From JAIXWP01 sp046309775 (lineage in GTDB: Bacteria > Bacteroidota > Bacteroidia > Flavobacteriales_D > Sanyastnellaceae): a DNA stretch of 64,000 bases. The stretch lies in the NCBI GenBank assembly GCA_046309775.1, contig JBKCOM010000161.1:7278-71277 (forward strand). The letters are read 5' to 3'. Positions 7,478 to 15,444 of this stretch are shown piece after piece. The notes under the pieces were generated by a model that had not been told where the DNA came from, searched no databases, and saw only the letters and a list, made by a program, of their open reading frames with translations. Numbering within the stretch: position 1 is the stretch's first letter; each line of letters begins with the position of its first letter. The position numbers and the translations under genes are program-made.

Positions 7478-10315
7478 ATGTCTAGTACAAATTTTGCCTC
7501 ACGCCACATCGGACCACGTCCGCATGAGGTGCAAGAAATGCTCGATGCTATCGGTGTATCTTCGATCGACGAGCTTATCAATAAAACTGTTCCCGAAGCG
7601 ATTCGCCTCAAAAAGCCCCTCAACGTAGCTCCAGCCATTAGCGAAGATGACTACTTGAGCCATGTTTGGGCTTTAGGAAAAAAGAACAAAGTAAATAAAA
7701 GCTATATCGGTATGGGTTACCACCCTACCTCTGTTCCAACCGTAATTTTGAGAAACGTTCTTGAAAATCCAGGTTGGTACACTGCATATACTCCGTACCA
7801 AGCGGAGATTGCTCAAGGTCGTTTGGAGGCCCTTCTCAATTTCCAGACGATGGTCACCGATCTCACCGGTTTGCCAATTGCTAATGCTTCTCTTTTGGAC
7901 GAGGGTACCGCAGCAGCGGAAGCTATGATTTTATTCTTCCACAGCCGCAGCCGCGAAAAAGAGCAGTCTGGGGCGAACAAGTATTTCGTGGATCAGAATA
8001 TTTTTCCTCAAACGCTTGACGTATTGAAGGGGCGTGCGAAGCACTTGAAAATTGAACTTGTGGTAGGAGACTTCACCAAGCATGAATTCTCTTCAGAATA
8101 CTTTGGAGCACTTGTACAATATCCCGACGGAAATGGTCAAATCAATGACTATAAATCGTTTTGCGAAAAGGCACATGCTGCCAGTGCTTTTGTAAGCGTT
8201 GCCTCTGATTTGATGGCTTTGACCTTGATTACACCTCCGGGCGAATGGGGCGCTGACATCTGTTTTGGAAACTCACAACGCTTTGGTGTTCCAATGGGTT
8301 ATGGCGGACCTCACGCGGCATTCTTTTGCGCAAAAGATGAATTCAAGCGCAATATGCCGGGACGTATCATAGGCGTTTCGAAAGACCGTCTTGGTAACAC
8401 TGCTTTGCGCATGGCATTGCAAACACGCGAGCAGCACATCCGTCGTGAAAAAGCAACTTCGAATATTTGTACGGCTCAAGCCCTATTGGCTGTGATGGCT
8501 TCGATGTACGCTGTATACCATGGTCCTCAAGGATTAAAAACGATTGCAAACCGTATTCATCAAAGAGCTACATCGTTAGTAGCCTCACTTAAGGCTGCTG
8601 GCATTGAAAATGTTAATTCCAAGTATTTTGACACCATCAAAGTAGCTGTCGACGAGAACGCAGTGAAGGCTGCCGCAGCGAAAGCGGGTATTAACTTCCG
8701 CTACTTTGGAACTGGACATATTGGAATTTCGGTAAATGAAACTACCTCGGAAGCAGACATTCTCGAGATTGTTAATATTGTTTCAGGCAAAAATGGAAGC
8801 GCAGTGAATGGAACAAGCGCAATATCAGGTTTTGAGCGCACCAGCACTTTCCTTACACACCCTAATTTCAACTCACATCATAGTGAAACAGAAATGTTGC
8901 GCTATTTGAAAAAGTTGGAGAACAAAGACCTTTCATTAGCACATGCTATGATTGCATTGGGATCATGCACCATGAAGCTCAATTCTACGAGCGAAATGAT
9001 ACCCGTGACCTGGCCTGAATTTGCCAATATTCATCCCTTTGCTCCAGTAGATCAAACGCAAGGATATCAAGAAATGCTCGCTCAATTGCACGATGATTTG
9101 TGTGAATGCACTGGTTTCGCTGGTGTTTCACTTCAACCAAACTCTGGTGCTCAAGGCGAGTTAACTGGACTTTTAGTGATCATGGCATATCATGAAAGTC
9201 GCGGTGATTCACATCGCAACATTTGTTTGATTCCGTCATCTGCACACGGCACCAATCCTGCTTCCGCAGTGATGGCTGGGTTGAATGTAGTTGTTGTGAA
9301 GTGTGACGAAAATGGAAACGTGGACGTTGCTGATTTAAAAGCAAAGGCGGAGCAACACAAAGACCATCTCGCGGCATTGATGGTTACTTATCCATCTACT
9401 CATGGAGTATTTGAAGAGGCCATTCGCGAGATTACGCAAATTGTACACGACAACGGTGGTCAAGTTTACATGGACGGAGCCAATATGAACGCGCAAGTGG
9501 GACTTACAAATCCTGGAAACATTGGTGCCGATGTATGCCACTTAAACCTCCACAAGACATTTGCTATACCTCATGGTGGCGGTGGACCTGGTATGGGACC
9601 TATTGGTGTGGCTGCGCATTTGGTGCCCTTCCTACCAAGTAATCCGTTGATCAAAACAGGAGGTGATATGGCAATTTCTGCTGTAAGCAGCGCACCATGG
9701 GGCTCTGCACTTATTTTGCTCATCTCATACGGCTATATTAAAATGCTCGGAGGTGAGGGTGTTACAGATGCTACAAAATATGCCATTCTCAATGCCAACT
9801 ATATGAAAGCACGATTGGATGGACATTACGATGTGCTCTACACTGGCACCAATGGACACGTAGCGCACGAAATGATTTTGGATTGCCGTTCATTCAAAGC
9901 AGCGGGCATAGAAGTAGAAGACATTGCAAAGCGATTGATTGATTACGGATTCCATGCCCCAACGGTTTCTTTCCCTGTGGCTGGAACTGTTATGGTAGAG
10001 CCAACGGAAAGCGAGCCTAAGGTAGAGTTGGATCGTTTCTGTGATGCGATGATTTCTATTAGAAAAGAAATCGCAGAAGTGGAAGGGGCGATTGCCGACA
10101 AACATGACAACGTATTGAAAATGGCTCCGCATACAGCTTTGGAAGTTACTGCCGATGATTGGAACCACAGTTACAGCAGACAGAAAGCCGCGTATCCTTC
10201 GAAAGGACTCCGTGATAATAAATTCTGGACTACCGTGGCCCGGGTTGATAATGCATACGGAGACAGAAATCTCGTTTGTACCTGTCCTCCCATTGAAGAA
10301 TATGCCTTGTCATAA
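7478..10315 (+). CDS. gcvP: Glycine dehydrogenase (decarboxylating), P protein
   Basis: 945 residues, the usual length of the fused single-chain P protein. A PLP enzyme of the glycine cleavage system that decarboxylates glycine and passes the aminomethyl group to lipoyl-H protein. The N-terminal half starts with RHIGPRPHEVQEML; the C-terminal half carries the PLP lysine in HLNLHKTFAIPHGGGGPG (Lys693) and the glycine-rich loop after it. The gene stands alone, with its own promoter upstream and a clear terminator downstream; gcvT and gcvH are not in the window. Confidence 0.97.
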   Translation: MSSTNFASRHIGPRPHEVQEMLDAIGVSSIDELINKTVPEAIRLKKPLNVAPAISEDDYLSHVWALGKKNKVNKSYIGMGYHPTSVPTVILRNVLENPGWYTAYTPYQAEIAQGRLEALLNFQTMVTDLTGLPIANASLLDEGTAAAEAMILFFHSRSREKEQSGANKYFVDQNIFPQTLDVLKGRAKHLKIELVVGDFTKHEFSSEYFGALVQYPDGNGQINDYKSFCEKAHAASAFVSVASDLMALTLITPPGEWGADICFGNSQRFGVPMGYGGPHAAFFCAKDEFKRNMPGRIIGVSKDRLGNTALRMALQTREQHIRREKATSNICTAQALLAVMASMYAVYHGPQGLKTIANRIHQRATSLVASLKAAGIENVNSKYFDTIKVAVDENAVKAAAAKAGINFRYFGTGHIGISVNETTSEADILEIVNIVSGKNGSAVNGTSAISGFERTSTFLTHPNFNSHHSETEMLRYLKKLENKDLSLAHAMIALGSCTMKLNSTSEMIPVTWPEFANIHPFAPVDQTQGYQEMLAQLHDDLCECTGFAGVSLQPNSGAQGELTGLLVIMAYHESRGDSHRNICLIPSSAHGTNPASAVMAGLNVVVVKCDENGNVDVADLKAKAEQHKDHLAALMVTYPSTHGVFEEAIREITQIVHDNGGQVYMDGANMNAQVGLTNPGNIGADVCHLNLHKTFAIPHGGGGPGMGPIGVAAHLVPFLPSNPLIKTGGDMAISAVSSAPWGSALILLISYGYIKMLGGEGVTDATKYAILNANYMKARLDGHYDVLYTGTNGHVAHEMILDCRSFKAAGIEVEDIAKRLIDYGFHAPTVSFPVAGTVMVEPTESEPKVELDRFCDAMISIRKEIAEVEGAIADKHDNVLKMAPHTALEVTADDWNHSYSRQKAAYPSKGLRDNKFWTTVARVDNAYGDRNLVCTCPPIEEYALS

Positions 10316-10340
10316 ATGACGATTTTTTTGGAATTAAATA

Positions 10341-10375
10341 AACCCCCAGATAACCTCTGGGGGTTTTTATTTTTT
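10341..10375 (+). terminator. gcvP terminator
   Basis: A perfect 10-bp stem (AACCCCCAGA, 10341-10350; TCTGGGGGTT, 10356-10365) with a TAACC loop and a T-rich tail lies 26 bases after the gcvP stop. Confidence 0.9.
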
Positions 10376-10435
10376 ACTCTTTTTTTGTTTAAATGAAAAT
10401 CTGAATCATAGTGAAATCGTGGATTACGGCCAAAA

Positions 10436-10454
10436 TCACGCCACTCATGCGTGA
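10436..10454. promoter_or_regulatory. Inverted repeat upstream of the XRE gene
   Basis: TCACGC and GCGTGA flank a 7-base spacer. It lies 27 bases before a possible -7 box (TATATTCG, 10481-10488) and about 90 bases before the small XRE regulator gene. It could be an operator; there is no second copy in the window to support this. Confidence 0.25.
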
Positions 10455-10542
10455 AAAATAGAAATTCGTCGTATTGCTATTATATTCGCAACCTCACTTG
10501 ATTTTTTTTGAAAGAAAAAAATGTTTTTTAAAGCCACGAAAT

Positions 10543-10761
10543 ATGAATTCTCACAACTTTACTGCGAAGGACATACACCTTCGTATTAGAAGTATCAGAA
10601 CGGAACTCGGTTACTCCCAAGAGTTCGTTGCATCGCAAATAGGCATTTCTCAAAATGCGTATAGTCGTATTGAATTAGGACTTGCCAAACTCTCCATCGA
10701 GCGCATGCTAAAAATTGCGGATGTTTTAAAGGTTAATCCTCTGGTATTGCTGACCATATAA
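10543..10761 (+). CDS. Small XRE-family transcriptional regulator
   Basis: 72 residues from the ATG at 10543, chosen because the helix-turn-helix begins soon after and the upstream part (from 10474) is not protein-like. The whole protein is one Cro/C1-type HTH: IRSIRTELGYSQEFVASQIG, ISQNAYSRIELGLAKLSIER, then MLKIADVLKVNPLVLL. It is a stand-alone DNA-binding domain with no sensor part. Such proteins are common in Bacteroidota; its target is not known. Neither neighbour suggests a toxin-antitoxin pair. Confidence 0.85.
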   Translation: MNSHNFTAKDIHLRIRSIRTELGYSQEFVASQIGISQNAYSRIELGLAKLSIERMLKIADVLKVNPLVLLTI

Positions 10762-10860
10762 GGCAGATTGCCTGAATCTACATTCAAGACAAGGTTTGAT
10801 TGAACTTTACACTCACAAAGCTCAATCCACTTCCTCTCACCAAAACCTTGTTTCGGATAG

Positions 10861-10868
10861 TATATTTG
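10861..10868 (+). promoter_or_regulatory. -7 box of lysS, probably leaderless transcript
   Basis: TATATTTG is a perfect Bacteroidota -7 element and ends only four bases before the lysS ATG at 10873. With the usual distance to the start site, transcription would begin at or next to the A of the start codon. No good -33 box is seen at the expected distance. Confidence 0.5.
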
Positions 10869-10872
10869 CGGC

Positions 10873-12582
10873 ATGATACAGAATTTATCAGAAGAAGAAG
10901 TAGTAAGACGCTCGGCTTTAAATAAGTTGAGAGAAAAAGGTATTGACCCATTTCCCGCAGCGGAGTTCAAAGTGAATGCGACCGCCAAAGAGATAAAGGA
11001 AAAATACGAAGAGGGAAAATCAGTAACCGTGGCTGGACGCATGATGAACATGCGAGTCATGGGTAAGGCCTCATTTGCGGATTTACATGATAGCTCTGGT
11101 AAAATTCAAATCTACATTGCTTCAGACAATATCTGTCCAGGCGAAGACAAGAGTCTTTACAATGATGTTGTAAAGCACCTTCTTCATTATGGTGATTTTA
11201 TTGGAATAACGGGAACAGTATTCACTACCAAGATGGGAGAAATTTCCATCTCCGTAACAGAGCTTACAGTACTCGCCAAATCTATCAAACCGCTTCCTGT
11301 GGTCAAGACAGATAAAGAGGGGAATGTATATGATGCCTTCACCGATCCTGAATTGCGCTACAGAATGCGTTATGTGGATTTGGTTGTGAATGAAAAAGTA
11401 AAGGAAACCTTTATTACCCGCACGCGCATCGTAAATGCCATGCGCGAATTCTTCAACAATCACGGTTATCTCGAAGTGGATACTCCCGTCTTGCAAGCCA
11501 TTCCCGGTGGTGCTTCTGCTCGCCCGTTCATCACGCATCACAACGCTCTTGATGTGCCCATGTATTTGCGTATCGCAAATGAATTGTATCTAAAGAGATT
11601 GATTGTTGGTGGTTTTGAGGGGGTTTATGAATTTAGTCGCAACTTCCGAAATGAAGGGATGGACCGCACGCATAATCCTGAATTCACCGTAATGGAAATT
11701 TACGTCGCTTACAAGGATTACAATTGGATGATGGATTTTACAGAAACCATGTTGGAATATGTATGTCAAAAAGCGATTGGTAGTACCAGCATTCAATTCG
11801 GTGATAAAATCATTGATTTCAAGCGCCCATTCAAGCGCATCAGCATGACCGACGCCATTATTGAATATACTGGCTTTGATATTACAGGAAAGTCTGAGGA
11901 AGAATTGCGCACGTTCGCCAAGAGTATTGGGATTGAGGTAAATGAAACGATGGGAAAAGGCAAGTTGATTGATGAAATATTCGGTGCGAAGTGTGAAGGA
12001 AATTTCATTCAGCCAACTTTCATAACAGATTATCCAGTAGAAATGTCGCCGCTTTGCAAGCGCCACCGCAGCAATCCTGATTTGACAGAGCGCTTTGAGC
12101 TAATGGTGAATGGAAAGGAGATTGCAAATGCCTATTCTGAATTGAATGATCCGATTGACCAAAGAGAGCGTTTTGAAGAACAACTGAAACTTCAGGAGCG
12201 CGGTGATGATGAAGCGATGTTTATTGATCAAGACTTCTTGCGCTCATTAGAATATGGCATGCCACCTACATCTGGAATGGGCATTGGAATCGACCGATTG
12301 GTGATGTTTTTAACGAATAATTCCACCATTCAAGAAGTTTTATTTTTCCCGCAAATGAGACCAGAGAAGTTTCAAACGGGTCCTGACGTGAAGGCATACG
12401 AAGCAGCGGGTATTGCGCCTGAGTGGATTGAACACGTGATCAAAGCGGGCTTCGATAGTATTGAAAAACTGAAGGAAGCCAAGCCTACCGCAGTACATCA
12501 AACGCTCAATGGATATCGCAAGAAAAATAAACTCGACATAGCCGCCATTCAATTGAGCGATATCGAAGGTTGGACATTATAA
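10873..12582 (+). CDS. lysS: Lysyl-tRNA synthetase, class II
   Basis: 569 residues. It charges tRNA-Lys. An N-terminal OB-fold anticodon-binding domain (VTVAGRMMNMRVMGKASFADL) precedes the class II catalytic core with motif 2 FRNEGMDRTHNPEF and motif 3 GMGIGIDRLVMFL, the latter at about residues 470-485. The last ~60 residues after the core (KPTAVHQTLNGYRKKNK) form the helical extension seen in many Bacteroidota LysS, which accounts for the extra length over the ~505 residues of E. coli. Stands alone, followed by a perfect palindromic terminator. Confidence 0.97.
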   Translation: MIQNLSEEEVVRRSALNKLREKGIDPFPAAEFKVNATAKEIKEKYEEGKSVTVAGRMMNMRVMGKASFADLHDSSGKIQIYIASDNICPGEDKSLYNDVVKHLLHYGDFIGITGTVFTTKMGEISISVTELTVLAKSIKPLPVVKTDKEGNVYDAFTDPELRYRMRYVDLVVNEKVKETFITRTRIVNAMREFFNNHGYLEVDTPVLQAIPGGASARPFITHHNALDVPMYLRIANELYLKRLIVGGFEGVYEFSRNFRNEGMDRTHNPEFTVMEIYVAYKDYNWMMDFTETMLEYVCQKAIGSTSIQFGDKIIDFKRPFKRISMTDAIIEYTGFDITGKSEEELRTFAKSIGIEVNETMGKGKLIDEIFGAKCEGNFIQPTFITDYPVEMSPLCKRHRSNPDLTERFELMVNGKEIANAYSELNDPIDQRERFEEQLKLQERGDDEAMFIDQDFLRSLEYGMPPTSGMGIGIDRLVMFLTNNSTIQEVLFFPQMRPEKFQTGPDVKAYEAAGIAPEWIEHVIKAGFDSIEKLKEAKPTAVHQTLNGYRKKNKLDIAAIQLSDIEGWTL

Positions 12583-12605
12583 TTTATTCATTTTTTTCGA
12601 TAAAT

Positions 12606-12635
12606 AAAAAACCCGCCTAGGCGGGTTTTTTATTT
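12606..12635. terminator. lysS terminator, perfect palindrome
   Basis: A 26-base perfect palindrome centred between 12618 and 12619 (core ACCCGCCTAGGCGGGT) is flanked by A-runs and T-runs, so it can stop transcription from either side. Confidence 0.9.
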
Positions 12636-12671
12636 TAAATTGGTAGTAGTTTTTACGAAATCCTTAATCCA

Positions 12672-15335
12672 ATGAAAAAAGCTCTATTCTATTTACTTCT
12701 GTTATTTAGTTCCCACGTCATTTCTGCACAAGTTTACATTGGTGACATTATTCTAGAAAATCAAGAGGCCGTTGATAATTTTAGCATCAATTATCCCGGC
12801 GTAACATACGTTGATGGCTCCTTAATTATCGGCACACCAGACTATAATGAGAATCATATTGATGATATTTCAAGCTTAAATTCATTGACTGGTGCTGAAA
12901 CTCTGAAGATATTCAATTGTACCAATTTTAATAATTGGGTGCCCAGTCAAGTTCAAAACCTCACGCTTCAATACGCCTTTGTGACATCTACTGAGAACGG
13001 ATTTTCTGGGATTCCAAGCTTTACCAGCAACTTCTCACAGCTCGACAGCCTTTATATTTTCATCTCTGCCATTGGTTTTGTCGATTGGGAAACCCCCAGC
13101 ACACATATTTTTGAGAGTCTGACAACCGTGAATTATATCAACCTGGCCTCTTTGTGGCCGATCACCATCAGTAATCTCACAGAAGTAAATCATCTTGTTT
13201 ATGATTCGGGGGGAGACTCACCCATAACCCTACCCCTGGTCTCAGCTTTAAATAAACTTGAGTGTTTCGGATCACTCAATGCACCCCCATTCGTAACCCC
13301 CGACCTACCCAGCTGTCATCATATAAACGTAGTAAAAATATTTGACGCTTACTGCGTGGATGGACTGGTAGGACTTTCTTCTTTGACCTCCGTTGACACT
13401 CTTTTCGTAGGCGGAGCTAATTCTATTTCTGGACTTTCAAACTTAGTCACCGCTAATCGAATAGATATGCGACTCAGAAGTTTCAATGGCCTTTACTCGC
13501 TTCAAAATGTTGGAACTTTAGACCTAACTTTTATACCTTTTTCATTCACCCCTGCAATAGACAATCTTGAGCCACTTAGCTCACTTCAATCCGTCGACAG
13601 CCTCATTTTGGAAGGAAACTTCACCAGTATCAACGGTATCAACTTTTTGCAAATAAATGATTACTTGCATTTAGCGGGACAAGACATCTCGTTTTGCAGC
13701 TATCCCAGCATCTGTAACTTCATTGCAAATCACGGACCTGAGGATTACTTCATTGGCGAGAATCACGCAATCGGTTGCAGCACCATTGATGAAATTGAGT
13801 CATTATGTGATCCATCCATTTCACATATTTCTGGCGAAATATTCTTCGACACCAATTGTGATGGAGTTTACGACCCAGGAGAGTTCACCATTTTACCAAG
13901 TTACGCGCAATTAGATACCTCTGGTGAGATCATGTATAACGTGGATCAATTCCTTGTCTTGACCGAACCCTCTTCTACTGTAACAATTAGCACAGCGAAT
14001 ATGCCTGAATATTACGCAGCCATTAACCCGATTGAAATAACAACTGCTGAACCTGGCAATTTGAATCCCTATCTGTTTATTCCTGTTTGTGCTGCCTATG
14101 ATTTTAGTGATCTTCAAATCTCTGTGCTTCAAACCGGAAACCTAAGTCCAGGATTCCAATCTTATTGGAAAGTGCAGGTGACCAACCAAGGAACAACCAC
14201 AGTTGATTTCATCCCAAGCTATACAATTAATACCACAGAATTTGTTGCCTCTATCAATTCTTTTTCAGGGAGTCTAAATGATTATACCATTACGTGGGAA
14301 GCAGCTTCCATTAATCCTGGCGAAACACTTAACTTCAATTTCAGAATTACTCTTCTACCCACCGCTACGCTGCTTGGTCAAATGTTTTCTGCAACCGCAA
14401 ATGTGGCGCTTGTCAGTGATACTGATGAAAATCTGAGCAATAATACCGCCCAATTCGAACAAGAAATCATCGGCGCTTACGACCCCAATGACAAAGTGGT
14501 AAACACCCCTCAAATCAATATCGAAACGATTGATCCATCACAACCCCTTGATCTCACCTACAGAGTGCGATTCCAAAATACAGGAACCGCCCCCGCAGTG
14601 AATGTGCGCGTGGAAGATATATTGGAAGAAGACCTTGATCCTTCTACATTCGAGCTTCTGGAGTCATCTCATGTCGTTTACTATCAAATCCAAGGAAATC
14701 AACTCACTTTCTTCTTTAATAATATCATGTTGCCCGATAGCACTTCAGACCCCGAAGGAAGCATTGGTACATTTTTCTTTAGAATAAAATCCAATGGAAA
14801 TCACACATTGGAGAGCAGCATCGACAATCAGGTGAGTATTTTCTTTGACTTCAATGAGCCAATAATTACCAACGTGGCCTCTACTATTTTCTATGAATGT
14901 CCTGAAGTATCGCTTGTTTTAGATGGCAACACACTAATCGCTTCCGAAGGATTTGAATTCTATGAATGGACATTCAATGGAGAAATAATTGAAGGAGTCA
15001 ACGGGAATATCATTAATCCAACAGCTATTGGAAGTTACGTTGTAATCGGAACCAGCGAGTTTGGTTGCTCTGCTGAAAGCAATACCATCGATGTACTAAG
15101 CACCGTGGTTGAGTATAAAAATCAAAAGTTTGTTCTTTATCCCAATCCAGTAAACAACCTTCTGAACGTAGAATCGGATTATATAGGCGCGGTTAACATT
15201 TTTAATTCAAAAGGTAAATTGGTTCAAACAATTAATCTGAACGGCCAATCGCTTGTGGATGTATCAAAGCTACCATCAGGCTTATACCAACTGGTAGGCG
15301 AGGAAAGATTGTTAGGTAAATTCGTTAAAGAATAG
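12672..15335 (+). CDS. T9SS surface protein, receptor-L-like repeats (paralogue 1)
   Basis: 887 residues. The signal peptide (MKKALFYLLLLFSSHVISAQ) is followed by about 350 residues of leucine-rich, L-domain-like repeats (SSLNSLTGAETLKI, GLSSLTSVDTLFV). An SdrD-like or DUF11-like segment and a conserved repeat domain (about 600-750, starting YDPNDKVVNTPQIN) come next, then a T9SS sorting tail (FVLYPNPVNNLLNVES...GLYQLVGEERLLGKFV). Likely an adhesin or surface-attached protein exported through the type IX system. Its neighbour at 15445 is a tandem paralogue of the same architecture. Confidence 0.8.
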   Translation: MKKALFYLLLLFSSHVISAQVYIGDIILENQEAVDNFSINYPGVTYVDGSLIIGTPDYNENHIDDISSLNSLTGAETLKIFNCTNFNNWVPSQVQNLTLQYAFVTSTENGFSGIPSFTSNFSQLDSLYIFISAIGFVDWETPSTHIFESLTTVNYINLASLWPITISNLTEVNHLVYDSGGDSPITLPLVSALNKLECFGSLNAPPFVTPDLPSCHHINVVKIFDAYCVDGLVGLSSLTSVDTLFVGGANSISGLSNLVTANRIDMRLRSFNGLYSLQNVGTLDLTFIPFSFTPAIDNLEPLSSLQSVDSLILEGNFTSINGINFLQINDYLHLAGQDISFCSYPSICNFIANHGPEDYFIGENHAIGCSTIDEIESLCDPSISHISGEIFFDTNCDGVYDPGEFTILPSYAQLDTSGEIMYNVDQFLVLTEPSSTVTISTANMPEYYAAINPIEITTAEPGNLNPYLFIPVCAAYDFSDLQISVLQTGNLSPGFQSYWKVQVTNQGTTTVDFIPSYTINTTEFVASINSFSGSLNDYTITWEAASINPGETLNFNFRITLLPTATLLGQMFSATANVALVSDTDENLSNNTAQFEQEIIGAYDPNDKVVNTPQINIETIDPSQPLDLTYRVRFQNTGTAPAVNVRVEDILEEDLDPSTFELLESSHVVYYQIQGNQLTFFFNNIMLPDSTSDPEGSIGTFFFRIKSNGNHTLESSIDNQVSIFFDFNEPIITNVASTIFYECPEVSLVLDGNTLIASEGFEFYEWTFNGEIIEGVNGNIINPTAIGSYVVIGTSEFGCSAESNTIDVLSTVVEYKNQKFVLYPNPVNNLLNVESDYIGAVNIFNSKGKLVQTINLNGQSLVDVSKLPSGLYQLVGEERLLGKFVKE

Positions 15336-15444
15336 TTTTCTTTAGACAAAAATGAACGTTCACTAACCGAGAAAGGGAATTCACTAACCAGAGTGAGCTC
15401 TATATTCATTTACCCTTATCTTTCACTTCTAAACCCAAGCTCAA

